From assembly GCF_014358075.1 (NCBI RefSeq), contig NZ_JACONT010000007.1, positions 62,001 through 126,000 of the forward strand: a DNA stretch of 64,000 bases, written 5' to 3'. Positions within the stretch are counted from its first letter, which is position 1. The number at the start of each line of letters is the position of its first letter. A model generated the notes under the pieces. It made no database searches. It saw only the letters and a list, made by a program, of their open reading frames with translations, and had not been told where the DNA came from. Origin of the DNA: Sphingomonas albertensis (lineage in GTDB: Bacteria > Pseudomonadota > Alphaproteobacteria > Sphingomonadales > Sphingomonadaceae). Shown in pieces: positions 51,145-60,090 of the stretch. The position numbers and the translations under genes are program-made.

Positions 51145-53576
51145 GGGGTTGGTTCCTCTTGCGCGGAAGGGAGGAGATCGGCCGCCCAGCCGGCTCCGCG
51201 CGCGCGCAGCCAGGCGGCCGCGAAACGGTCGCGGCCATGCTCGCCGACAAGTTCGGCGATGCGGGTTTGATCGGATTTGGCGGACGCGGCGACGAAGGCC
51301 ATCGCCACTTCGCCGAGGCCCAGCTCGAACAGCCGGTTGCCGGGCCGCGACTGGCAATAATAGTCGCGCTTGGGCGTCGCCCGGCTGAGGATCTCGATCT
51401 GCCGGTCGTTCAATCCGAACCGGCGGTAGATGGCCGCGATCTGTGGTTCGAACGCCCGCTCATTCGGCAAGAACAGGCGGGTCGGGCAGCTTTCGATGAT
51501 AGCGGGCGCGATGGTGCTGGTCTCGATATCGGCCAGGCTCTGGGTGGCGAACACCACGCTGGCGTTCTTCTTGCGCAGCGTCTTGAGCCATTCGCGCAGC
51601 TGCGCGGTGAAGGCGGGGCTGTCGAGGACAAGCCAGCCCTCGTCGATGATAATGAGGGTCGGCGATCCATCGAGCCGGCCTTCGATCCGGTGGAACAGGT
51701 AGGACAGCACGGCGGCCGCCGAGCCGGCGCCGACAAGCCCCTCGGTCTCAAAGGCCTGGAGGTCGGCGTCCCCGAGCCGCTCGGACTCGGCATCGAGCAG
51801 CCGGCCCCAGGGTCCGCCGACGCAATAGGGCTGCAGCGCCTGTTTTAGGGGCTGCGACTGGAGGAGGAGGGCGAGGCCCGTCAGCGTGCGTTCGGCCACA
51901 GGTGCGGAAGCCAGCGAAGTCAGCGCCGACCAGAGATGCTCCTTAGCGGCCGGATCGACGGGAAGCCCTTCGCCGGCCAGGATCGCGGCCAGCCACTCGG
52001 CGGCCCAGGCGCGTTCGGCCGGGTCGTCGATGCGGGCCAGCGGTTGAAGCTGGACGCCGTCACCGGCGCCCTCGTCGAGGCTGCTACCGAGATCCTGCCA
52101 GTCGCCGCCGCAGGCGATGGCGGCGGCGCGGATCGAGCCGCCGAAGTCAAAGGCGAAGATCTGCGCGCCCTCGTAGCGGCGAAACTGCAGCGCCATCAGC
52201 GCCAGCAGCACCGACTTGCCGGCGCCGGTCGGGCCGACGACGAGCGTGTGGCCGACGTCGCCGACGTGAAGAGAGAACCGGAACGGGGTCGAGCCTTCGG
52301 TCTTGCCATACAGCAAGGGGGGCTGCCCGAAATGCTCGTCCCGTTCCGGCCCCGCCCATACCGCCGAAAGCGGAATCATATGGGCGAGATTGAGGGTGGA
52401 AACCGGCGGCTGCCGGACATTGGCATAGACATGGCCGGGCAAGCTGCCGAGCCAGGCTTCCACCGCATTCATGCCTTCCGCGATCACGGTGAAGTCGCGG
52501 CCCTGGATGACCTTCTCGACCAGCCGCAGCTTTTCGGCGGCGATATTGGGATCGCGGTCCCAGACCGTCACCGTGGCGGTGACATAGGCCTGGCCGATCA
52601 GGTCCGAGCCCAGTTCCTGCAGCGCCAGGTCGGCGTCGGCCGCCTTGTTCGAGGCGTCATTGTCGACCAGCGCCGACGCCTCGTTCGTCATCACCTCCTT
52701 GAGGATGGCGGCGACCGACTTGCGCTTGGCGAACCATTGCCGGCGGATGCGCGAGAGGAGCTTGGTCGCGTCAGTCTTGTCGAGCATCACCGCGCGGGTC
52801 GCCCAGCGGTAGGGGAAGGCCAACCGGTTGAGTTCGTCGAGCAAGCCAGGGAATGTCGCTGTCGGGAAGCCGAAGATGGTCAGCGTGCGCAGATAGGCTG
52901 AGCCAAGGCGTGGCTCGAGTCCGCCGGTAAGCGGTTCGTCGGCCAGCAGCGCATCGAGGTGCATCGGCGTCTCGGGCACGCGCACGCGCTGGCGCTTGGT
53001 CGAGACCGTCGAATGGAGATAGGTCAGGGTCTCGGCGTCGTCCAGCCATTCGATCTCGGGCACGAAGCCTTCCAGCAACTGCACCAGCCGGTCGGACCGA
53101 TCCGTGAAGCTCTTGACCTGCTCCCATGGATCGACCCCGGTGCGCGCGCGGCCCTCATAGAGCCAGCCCTCGGCGCGTGTGGCGTCCTCGGCGGGCGGCA
53201 TCCACAGCAGCGTCAGATAATAGCCGCTTTCGAAATGGGCGCCTTCCTCCTTGAACTGCTCGCGGCGTTCACGGTCGACCAGGGCGGAGACGGGATCGGG
53301 GAAGACGCTGTTGGGGTAGGTCAGCGCCGGCACGCGCTGCGCCTCGACGAAGACCGCCCAACCCGAGCCGAGACGGCGCAACGCGCCATTGAGGCGCGCG
53401 GTCGTCGCGACCAGTTCAGCGGGCGTGGCGGAATCAAGATCGGGGCCACGAAAGCGCGCGGTTCGCTGTAGCGAGCCGTCCTTGTTGAGGACGACGCCGT
53501 CGGCGACGAGCCCCGCCCAGGGCAGGAAGTCGGGGAGCGACGCGGCGTTGCCGCGATATTCGCGCAAGCTCATCAT
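51141..53576 (-). CDS. trbE: TrbE, VirB4-like ATPase of the conjugation channel
   Basis: An 811-residue ATPase that energises pilus assembly and substrate transfer. The start region reads MMSLREYRGNAASLPDFLPWAGLV, and a start one codon later is equally possible. The P-loop is VVGPTGAGKSVLLALMAL near residue 450, and the Walker B region is TLIIIDEGWLVLD about 640. It fits the VirB4/TrbE length. It starts 5 bp after the trbD stop and its stop overlaps trbJ. Confidence 0.95.
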   Translation of the reverse strand: MMSLREYRGNAASLPDFLPWAGLVADGVVLNKDGSLQRTARFRGPDLDSATPAELVATTARLNGALRRLGSGWAVFVEAQRVPALTYPNSVFPDPVSALVDRERREQFKEEGAHFESGYYLTLLWMPPAEDATRAEGWLYEGRARTGVDPWEQVKSFTDRSDRLVQLLEGFVPEIEWLDDAETLTYLHSTVSTKRQRVRVPETPMHLDALLADEPLTGGLEPRLGSAYLRTLTIFGFPTATFPGLLDELNRLAFPYRWATRAVMLDKTDATKLLSRIRRQWFAKRKSVAAILKEVMTNEASALVDNDASNKAADADLALQELGSDLIGQAYVTATVTVWDRDPNIAAEKLRLVEKVIQGRDFTVIAEGMNAVEAWLGSLPGHVYANVRQPPVSTLNLAHMIPLSAVWAGPERDEHFGQPPLLYGKTEGSTPFRFSLHVGDVGHTLVVGPTGAGKSVLLALMALQFRRYEGAQIFAFDFGGSIRAAAIACGGDWQDLGSSLDEGAGDGVQLQPLARIDDPAERAWAAEWLAAILAGEGLPVDPAAKEHLWSALTSLASAPVAERTLTGLALLLQSQPLKQALQPYCVGGPWGRLLDAESERLGDADLQAFETEGLVGAGSAAAVLSYLFHRIEGRLDGSPTLIIIDEGWLVLDSPAFTAQLREWLKTLRKKNASVVFATQSLADIETSTIAPAIIESCPTRLFLPNERAFEPQIAAIYRRFGLNDRQIEILSRATPKRDYYCQSRPGNRLFELGLGEVAMAFVAASAKSDQTRIAELVGEHGRDRFAAAWLRARGAGWAADLLPSAQEEPTP

Positions 53577-53581
53577 GACGA

Positions 53582-53851
53582 TCAGACCCGCATCCAGTTG
53601 GGGTAGCGGAGGTGGCGGCGGGCGACGTCGACGAACTGGGCGTCGCGCCGCGCCGCCCAGACCGCGAGCAGATGGCCGATCGCCCAGATGGCCAGGCCGG
53701 CGATCCACAGCCGCAGCCCCAGCCCGATCGCGCCGGCGAGCGTCCCGTTGACGATGGCGATGGACCGCGGCGCGCCGCCGAGCAGGATCGGCTCGGTCAG
53801 CGCACGGTGAACCGGGGCCATATAGCCGGGGATCGTCTCGCCATTTTCCAT
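53582..53851 (-). CDS. trbD: TrbD, VirB3-like conjugal transfer protein
   Basis: An 89-residue inner-membrane protein. The N-terminal PGYMAPVHRALTEPILLGGAPR is the TrbD/VirB3 pattern, followed by one or two membrane helices (IVNGTLAGAIGLGLRLWIAG...AIWAIGHLLAVWAARRD). The ATG at 53851 overlaps the trbC stop (TGATG). VirB3 works with VirB4 at the inner membrane. The longer open frame to 54220 is not coding. Confidence 0.93.
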   Translation of the reverse strand: MENGETIPGYMAPVHRALTEPILLGGAPRSIAIVNGTLAGAIGLGLRLWIAGLAIWAIGHLLAVWAARRDAQFVDVARRHLRYPNWMRV

Positions 53852-54207
53852 CAGACCAGCGCCCCGCCGCCGAAGCTGAAGAAGCTCAGGAAGAAGGAAC
53901 TGGCGGCGAACGTGATCGACAGGCCGAAGACAATCTGGATCAGCTTGCGCGCGCCGCCCGAGGTGTCGCCGAACGCAAGGGTCAGACCGGTGATGATGAT
54001 GATCATCACGGCGATGATCTTGGCCACCGGCCCTTCGATCGATTCCAGGATGCTCTGCAGCGGCGCTTCCCACGGCATCGAGGAGCCGGCGGCGCGCGCG
54101 GGGGCCGCGTAGAGCAGCGCCATGACCGCGGCGGTGCCGGCGAGCCGAAGCTGGTTCAAGGACAAGACCGGAAGGCCGCGCCGGCACGCTGTCCAGACAG
54201 GGGTCAT
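53851..54207 (-). CDS. trbC: TrbC, VirB2-like pilin
   Basis: A 118-residue prepilin. A long leader (LSLNQLRLAGTAAVMALLYAAPARA, cleavage near ARAAG) is followed by two membrane helices, ILESIEGPVAKIIAVMIIIITGLTLAFGD and KLIQIVFGLSITFAASSFFLSFF, separated by a short loop. This is the VirB2 layout. In the related IncP system the pilin is cyclised by TraF-type peptidases, and a traF gene exists in this element. Start and stop are coupled to trbB and trbD. Confidence 0.93.
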   Translation of the reverse strand: MTPVWTACRRGLPVLSLNQLRLAGTAAVMALLYAAPARAAGSSMPWEAPLQSILESIEGPVAKIIAVMIIIITGLTLAFGDTSGGARKLIQIVFGLSITFAASSFFLSFFSFGGGALV

Positions 54208-55172
54208 GATGCATCTCCATGGGGGTTGAGGAAAAAGTCGCCGCGGGCGTCGAGCCCGTCGACCTGGGCGAGTTCGGCGAGCCGGCGCTCGGAACCGCGT
54301 CCCGAGAGAACGGCGATAAGGTTGATGGTTTCAGCGATCAGCGCGCGCGGCACGGTGACGACCGCCTCCTGAATGAGTTGCTCCATCCGGCGCAGCGCGC
54401 CGAGCGCCGAGCCGGCGTGGATGGTGCCGATGCCGCCGGGATGACCGGTGCCCCACGCCTTGAGCAGGTCGAGCGCCTCGGCGCCGCGCACCTCGCCGAT
54501 GGGGATGCGATCGGGGCGCAGGCGCAACGAGGAGCGGACCAGATCGGACAAGGAGGCGACGCCGTCCTTGGTGCGCAGGGCGACGAGGTTCGGCGCGGCG
54601 CATTGTAGTTCGCGCGTATCCTCGATCAGGACGACGCGGTCGGATGTCTTGGCGACTTCGGCCAAGAGTGCATTGGTGAGCGTGGTCTTGCCCGTCGATG
54701 TGCCGCCGGCGACGAGGATGTTCTTGCGGTCGACGACGGCCTGGCGGAGCAGTTCGGCATGGCCCTCCGACATGATGCCCGCCGCGACATAGTCGTCGAG
54801 CGTGAACACCGCGACAGCGGGCTTGCGGATGGCGAAGGTCGGCGCGACCGCAACCGGCGGGAGCAGCCCCTCGAACCGTTCGCCGGTTTCGGGGAGCTCG
54901 GCGGAGACCCGCGGGCTGCCCGCATGCACCTCGGCGCCGATGTGGTGCGCGACCAGGCGTATGATGCGCTCGCCGTCCAGAGGCGATAGCATCTCGCCGG
55001 TGTCGGCCAGGCCCGACCCGAGCCGGTCCACCCACAGGCGCCCGTCCGGATTGAGCATCACTTCGACGATGGCGGGATCTTCCAGCCAGCCGGCGATGGC
55101 TGGACCGAGCGCCGTGCGAAGCATCCGCGCGCCGCGCGCGCTGGCCTCGGATCGGATTGCATGAATGCTCAC
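54204..55172 (-). CDS. trbB: TrbB, VirB11-like conjugal transfer ATPase
   Basis: A 322-residue hexameric traffic ATPase. Walker A is [15 protein letters not shown] near residue 155, then the Asp box in [11 protein letters not shown] and the His box in [18 protein letters not shown]. It starts at GTG 55172. Its gene is first in the trb operon and is separated from copG by about 500 bp, which is longer than the coupled junctions elsewhere in the operon. The stop overlaps trbC. Confidence 0.95.
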   Translation of the reverse strand: MSIHAIRSEASARGARMLRTALGPAIAGWLEDPAIVEVMLNPDGRLWVDRLGSGLADTGEMLSPLDGERIIRLVAHHIGAEVHAGSPRVSAELPETGERFEGLLPPVAVAPTFAIRKPAVAVFTLDDYVAAGIMSEGHAELLRQAVVDRKNILVAGGTSTGKTTLTNALLAEVAKTSDRVVLIEDTRELQCAAPNLVALRTKDGVASLSDLVRSSLRLRPDRIPIGEVRGAEALDLLKAWGTGHPGGIGTIHAGSALGALRRMEQLIQEAVVTVPRALIAETINLIAVLSGRGSERRLAELAQVDGLDARGDFFLNPHGDAS

Positions 55173-55461
55173 TTGGCGGCCCTCACGAGCAGCGGCGTCA
55201 CATGCGCCGTCGCCCGGGGGTTATTAAGAGAGCCACAAAAGCGCTAATCGCAACAAGCGTTTGCGCTGATCGTAGCGTGGCGCAGAAAGACAAAGAGACG
55301 GCGGGGTAAGCTGACGGGTCACGATCTGAAATCGCGTGCGATCTCGTCGGCACAGCCAGGACCTGTGTTTGTTGCAGCGCGTCGCCCGCGAATCGCATCT
55401 GCTTCAAGAGCAGGATCAGATTTAGTATGGCTGTCTCGGCCGATGCAGCGAGGTGCCCGCC
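55173..55461. other. Spacer upstream of trbB
   Basis: About 290 bp between the trbB start and a small opposite-strand ORF. It probably contains a promoter for the trb operon on the minus strand and one for the small ORF on the plus strand, which has TAGTAT near 55423 as a possible -10. I see no other feature. Confidence 0.35.
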
Positions 55462-55626
55462 ATGTACGACGTGTCCAAGGCCATTGAAGCCGCAGCGCGT
55501 GCCCTTTGTCGGTTGAACAACATCCCTGACAACACTCAGTTCGAAGGCAGGCCGATGTGGATGAGTTATCTGCCTGAAGCCAAGGCCGCTGTTGAGGCGG
55601 CGATGCCGTTTCTTATGGATGGCTGA
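55462..55626 (+). CDS. Small protein of 54 aa on the opposite strand between copG and trbB
   Basis: A short ORF with an ATG at 55462 and TGA at 55624-55626. The translated residues include VSKAIEAAARALCRLNN, FEGRPMWMSYLPEAKAAVEAA and MPFLMDG. It is amphipathic, acidic-to-neutral, with a pattern (ARALC...FEGxPMWxSYLPEAxA) that seems to recur in sphingomonad small proteins, but I do not know its function. It is the only plus-strand gene in the transfer module. AGG lies about ten bases before the start. Confidence 0.6.
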   Translation: MYDVSKAIEAAARALCRLNNIPDNTQFEGRPMWMSYLPEAKAAVEAAMPFLMDG

Positions 55627-55679
55627 TGGCTGTACCGAAAAGTCTGCGCGCGACTGGTTCGTGCTCAGATGGGATTTGC

Positions 55680-56114
55680 TCAGGCGTCGCTGATCGAGTC
55701 AGCACCGGCCACGTCCTTGGTGAGTTCATCGCCGAGCCGCGGGCCCAGTTCGAGCCGCCGACTGAGGGCCTCGACAAATCCCTGATAGCGTTCGCGGCCC
55801 ATCGCTTGGGCCGCCGCCAGCGCGGTGTCCGGCAATGGCGCGTTGTTGGTGAGCCAGAAGCGCACGAACAGCGCCAGCGCCTCGTTCGACAAATCGATGT
55901 TCCAGGCGATGCGGTCGGCTTGGCGGGACAGCCGGTCGAGCCGGCGGACCAGCGCGGCTTCAAGCCGCTCCGATCCATCGGGCGAAAGGAAGGACGCGAT
56001 CGCCGTCTCGACCACCTGCGCCTGGCTGATCCGTTTGCGCCCGGCGTAGTCGGCGAGCTGCGATGACAGGGCGGGCGGCAGCCGAAAGGTGTGCTTGATC
56101 CGGTTGGCGGTCAT
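55680..56114 (-). CDS. CopG-type ribbon-helix-helix regulator
   Basis: A 144-residue DNA-binding protein. The ribbon-helix-helix motif is RIKHTFRLPPALSSQLADYAGRKRISQAQVVETAIASFL in outline, residues 5-43. The C-terminal region is helical and may oligomerise. It sits between traG and the trb operon and overlaps the traG stop by 4 bp, so it likely controls transfer genes. In relatives of this element it is the standard copG-type neighbour. Confidence 0.85.
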   Translation of the reverse strand: MTANRIKHTFRLPPALSSQLADYAGRKRISQAQVVETAIASFLSPDGSERLEAALVRRLDRLSRQADRIAWNIDLSNEALALFVRFWLTNNAPLPDTALAAAQAMGRERYQGFVEALSRRLELGPRLGDELTKDVAGADSISDA

Positions 56115-58087
56115 ATCTGGATTCCGTCACCCGGATCGAGCGAGGCCCGCTGTGCTGTGTTGCCCATTTGGTCCTGCAGGCGTCGGTTCCGCGCCGCGTC
56201 GGCGTCGGCATCGCCGCCGTCGCCGAAACTGAATTCGCGCGGCGGTCGCGCCGGCTTCGGTGCAATATCCTCATGGCGCTGTAGCTCGGGCTCGCGCCGG
56301 ATGCCGCCATTGGCAAGATCCTGATCGGCGCTGGCTTTTGGAACCGGCGCGACACCGGTCATCGGCGCGAGACCGCTCCAGTCGTCGCGCGGCGGCTTGG
56401 ATGGTGCAGTGACCTGCGGGGGCTTCATGATCCGCTCCTGCAGCCGACGATCCTCATAGTAGCGGGCCTTCTTGCCGCGGATCGGCTGAACCCCCGACAC
56501 CATGACGATCTCATCGGTCGGAGGCAGCTGCATCACCTCGCCGGGCGTCAGCAGCTGACGGGCCGTCTCCGAGCGCGACACCATCAGATGGCCCAGCCAC
56601 GGTGATAGCCTGTGGCCGGCGTAGTTCTTCATCGCCCGCATTTCGGTCGCGGTGCCGAGCGCATCCGAGACCCGTTTGGCCGTGCGTTCGTCGTTGGTGG
56701 CGAAACTTACGCGGACATGGCAGTTGTCGAGGATGGCGTTGTTCGGCCCATAGGCCTTCTCGATCTGGTTGAGGCTCTGGGCGATCAAAAACGCCTTCAG
56801 CCCGTAGCCAGCCATGAAGGCGAGCGCCGACTCGAAAAAGTCGAGGCGGCCGAGCGCCGGGAATTCATCGAGCATCAGCAAGACCCGATGGCGCTTGGCC
56901 TTGGGCGTCAGCTCCTCGGTCAGGCGGCGGCCGACCTGGTTGAGCACCAACCGGATCAGCGGCTTGGTGCGACTGATGTCTGACGGCGGCACGACGAGGT
57001 AGAGCGTGACCGGGCGAGCGCCATCAACGAGGTCGGCGATCCGCCAGTCGCAGCGCCGGGTGACCTGAGCGACGACGGGATCGCGATAGAGCCCGAGGAA
57101 CGACATGGCGGTCGACAGGACCCCCGATCGCTCATTCTCTGATTTGTTGAGCAACTCGCGGGCAGCCGAGGCGACGACGGGGTGGACGCCGGCTTCACCC
57201 AGATGCGGCGTCGACATCATAGCCGCCAGGGTCGCCTCGATCGAGCGGCGCGGGTCTGACAGGAAGGCCGCCACGCCGGCCAGGGTCTTGTCGGCTTCGG
57301 CATAAAGGACATGGAGGATCGCGCCGACCAGCAGGGCGTGGCTGGTCTTCTCCCAGTGGTTTCGCTTCTCCAGCGAGCCTTCCGGATCGACCAGCACGTC
57401 GGCGACGTTCTGCACGTCGCGAACCTCCCATTCTCCGCGGCGAACCTCGAGCAGCGGATTGTAGGCAGCGGAGGCGACATTGGTGGGATCGAACAGCAGC
57501 ACGCGGCCGATCTTCGCGCGAAAGCCGGCCGTCAGCCCCCAGTTCTCGCCTTTGATGTCATGTACGATGCAGCTCCCCGGCCAGGTCAACAGCGATGGCA
57601 CAACCAGGCCGACGCCCTTGCCGCTGCGGGTCGGCGCGAAGCACAACACATGCTCGGGACCGTCGTGCCGCAGATAGCGAACGCCCAGCTTGCCAAGCAC
57701 CACGCCATCGTCGCCCAGCAGACCGGCCACTCGCGCCTCTCGGATTGTGGCCCAACGCGCGGAGCCGAAGGTCTGGGCGTTCTTCGCTTCGCGCGCCCGC
57801 CAGACGGACATTGCGATGGCGACGATGATGGCGGCGAAGCCGCTAGACGCGGCGATATAGCTGCTGGTCAGGAATATGTGGGGCGCATAGGCGTCGTAGG
57901 AAAACCACCACCAGAAGAAGGCTGGCGGTGGGTAAAGCCGATAGTCGCCGACAATGAACCAGGGCGGTCCGAGTTGCGCTTGATAGCCAAGCGCCGCGGC
58001 CGTCCATTGTGTCGCTCCCCACACGCCCAGCAGGACAATGATTGCGACGATGAGCAGCTGGCCCCAGAGGATCTTGGTTGCGGACAC
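56111..58087 (-). CDS. traG: TraG, VirD4-like type IV coupling protein
   Basis: A 658-residue coupling ATPase that links the relaxosome to the channel. Two N-terminal membrane helices (ILWGQLLIVAIIVLLGVWG; IFLTSSYIAASSGFAAIIVAIAM) precede the Walker A APTRSGKGVGLVVPSLL near residue 158 and Walker B LLMLDEFPALGRLDFFES near 395. The C-terminal region is proline- and charge-rich. It starts with GTG at 58087 with AAGGAGAG upstream. It is followed by copG with overlap. Confidence 0.95.
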   Translation of the reverse strand: MSATKILWGQLLIVAIIVLLGVWGATQWTAAALGYQAQLGPPWFIVGDYRLYPPPAFFWWWFSYDAYAPHIFLTSSYIAASSGFAAIIVAIAMSVWRAREAKNAQTFGSARWATIREARVAGLLGDDGVVLGKLGVRYLRHDGPEHVLCFAPTRSGKGVGLVVPSLLTWPGSCIVHDIKGENWGLTAGFRAKIGRVLLFDPTNVASAAYNPLLEVRRGEWEVRDVQNVADVLVDPEGSLEKRNHWEKTSHALLVGAILHVLYAEADKTLAGVAAFLSDPRRSIEATLAAMMSTPHLGEAGVHPVVASAARELLNKSENERSGVLSTAMSFLGLYRDPVVAQVTRRCDWRIADLVDGARPVTLYLVVPPSDISRTKPLIRLVLNQVGRRLTEELTPKAKRHRVLLMLDEFPALGRLDFFESALAFMAGYGLKAFLIAQSLNQIEKAYGPNNAILDNCHVRVSFATNDERTAKRVSDALGTATEMRAMKNYAGHRLSPWLGHLMVSRSETARQLLTPGEVMQLPPTDEIVMVSGVQPIRGKKARYYEDRRLQERIMKPPQVTAPSKPPRDDWSGLAPMTGVAPVPKASADQDLANGGIRREPELQRHEDIAPKPARPPREFSFGDGGDADADAARNRRLQDQMGNTAQRASLDPGDGIQI

Positions 58088-58283
58088 GGGACTCTCCTTC
58101 GGGAAGGATGTCGGTCTGCGCGTGACTAGAATTCAAGCGCGATCAAACGTGCAGAACGGGCCATCGCGCCGTAGCGTGCAAAGACAGGCGATAGAGTAGA
58201 GGGGCCGATCGCCGCTGATCACGCTTTGATTACGAAGTCGGTAACGCAGCCACCACCCGCGCGCGGGCCAATGCCCAAGATCG

Positions 58284-59981
58284 TCAATCTTGGGGCAGCC
58301 AGAATGCGAGCATGCGTCGTGTCTCACCCGTCTTGCGACGGCGTTGCCAGTTCGGACTGCGCGACAGGAACTGGAAGGGATCACGATTTTCGCGCGCCGC
58401 CTCATCGAGATAGGCCCGCCAACGATAGTGGCTATAAGTCTGCATCGCATTGATCGCGTAGTGCATGGCGATGCCGCTATGCCCACGAATGACGAGGAAG
58501 TTCTCGTCGTTCTTCTCGCTGGCCGACTTCGAAAAATTGTGTGAGCCCGTGACCACGATGGGGTCATCGCTAAATGGATCGATCACCAGCACCTTGGAAT
58601 GGGTGATCGCGTGGCCGATGCTTTGGCGAAACTCGGCTGCGGTGCCCTCTACCGCCCACTCGCCCACTGTCTTCCCAACGCCCGAAGCTTGAGCTGCGTC
58701 CAGGAAGAAGTCCTCGGGGCTTTGTTTCAGCAATTTGAACTCTTCGAGCCCTGCGCCGGTAAATCGGGTCGCAACGCCGCGCACATAGAGGTCCTTCTGC
58801 GCCTGCATTTCCAGCAATGTGCGGACGGGTTCGTTGCCGGGCTGGAACATGACGAAGAAGATGCCTTGCTTCGCACCCTTGACGAGTTCGACCAGCGCCT
58901 CGGTATCGATTTGGCTTGAGAAGGGAGAGAACCAGCAGTCGACCAGCGCGCTTCCGAGCGGCAGCCCGTGCAGAGGTTCGTCATTCGACGCACGAAGTTC
59001 GTCGGTGATGTCGTCGCCAGCCTCGGCGAGCAGCGAGAATTGCGCTTCGAAGTGCGCTGCAAGATCGCCGTTCTCCAGCATGATGCCGTTGTTCAACTGC
59101 GTGCAAAGACCCGTGGGGGTCCAGTTGGTGCTTCCGGTCCAGACTTTTTCAGGAATGAAGTCGTCGCCGGCGCGGCGCCCGATCACGACGAATTTGTTGT
59201 GCGCCAAGCCATCAGGCGCGAGAAACCGGTCATGAACAACGCACTCGGCGTCGTTGAGCGTCGTCCGGGCTTCCTCATTCTGGTCCTCGCCCCGCTCGTC
59301 GACGCTGCCGTTAGCGAGCACGATGTGCGCGCGTGGTCCGATCGCGGCCAGGGCATCGATAAGCTCTTCGTCATCCAGCTCGTAAAGCGCCGCATGAAGT
59401 TCGAGATCCGCAGTCTCCTCAACCTCCTTCATCATCTCGAGCATGCACGCGCGCAGCGTTCCGCCAAGAAACGCACGGGCTTCGCGATCGACTTGCTCGC
59501 TGACGACGACGGCGGTCGCCTTGAGTTCCTGAAGCGTGATCCCCTTTCGCTTCATGTAGCGGGCCATGAACTGGGAAAGCACATAGCCGCGATTGAAGTG
59601 AACGCTGACGCCGTCGCCGCAGTCGGCGCTCAAGGTCAGCATCGGCGACCAGTCGCTCGCTGGCCCGTCCTCGAGTTCGCCATCCGCTCCCACGGTCCGT
59701 GCGACGATGCGGTACGCGATCTGGTCGCCAAGGTCCGCGGCATGGTCCGTCCAGTCGTAGCGTTGAAACGGCCACTGCTGGGACGACCGCGCCGTCAGTT
59801 GGTTGCCGTCCGCATCCGTCTCCACATCGTCTTCGAAACCGACGCGATTGGAGAGGTACTTGGGCGGATTGTCCCCCCGCTTGCATTCAATGGCGAAGCC
59901 CAGGCACTGCGGAATATCCGCATCGTGGTTCCAGACGAGATGAACATCGTCCGCGTTGGAGCAAACCTTGAGCGCGATCAT
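58284..59981 (-). CDS. Phospholipase-D-like domain protein carried between traG and relaxase
   Basis: A 565-residue protein. Residues 1-120 look like a beta-rich accessory domain (AYRIVARTVG...WSPMLTLS is fibronectin-like). Two PLD catalytic motifs follow: LAHNKFVVIG at about 260, where the usual aspartate is glycine, with GSTNW after it, and THSKVLVIDP at about 461 with GSHNFSKSAS after it. PLD-family enzymes are phosphodiesterases acting on lipids or nucleic acids; some are antiphage nucleases. It is not part of the usual transfer set and is flanked by non-coding gaps (109 and 196 bp), so it is cargo. A hairpin overlaps its stop (58274-58294). Confidence 0.82.
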   Translation of the reverse strand: MIALKVCSNADDVHLVWNHDADIPQCLGFAIECKRGDNPPKYLSNRVGFEDDVETDADGNQLTARSSQQWPFQRYDWTDHAADLGDQIAYRIVARTVGADGELEDGPASDWSPMLTLSADCGDGVSVHFNRGYVLSQFMARYMKRKGITLQELKATAVVVSEQVDREARAFLGGTLRACMLEMMKEVEETADLELHAALYELDDEELIDALAAIGPRAHIVLANGSVDERGEDQNEEARTTLNDAECVVHDRFLAPDGLAHNKFVVIGRRAGDDFIPEKVWTGSTNWTPTGLCTQLNNGIMLENGDLAAHFEAQFSLLAEAGDDITDELRASNDEPLHGLPLGSALVDCWFSPFSSQIDTEALVELVKGAKQGIFFVMFQPGNEPVRTLLEMQAQKDLYVRGVATRFTGAGLEEFKLLKQSPEDFFLDAAQASGVGKTVGEWAVEGTAAEFRQSIGHAITHSKVLVIDPFSDDPIVVTGSHNFSKSASEKNDENFLVIRGHSGIAMHYAINAMQTYSHYRWRAYLDEAARENRDPFQFLSRSPNWQRRRKTGETRRMLAFWLPQD

Positions 59982-60090
59982 AGCTGTTCCCCCACCGACG
60001 CTCTTCGCTTGGGCGTCTCCTAGTCTACCTGAGATAGCGCCGTTCCATGACTTGCGCGCGACACGATTTCGGCTTGGTGCCTCTCAGCAG

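Noticed and set aside
58133-58283. Possible gene in the gap between traG and the PLD protein
   Set aside because: The open frame there is a shadow extending from within the PLD gene; no independent start or motif.
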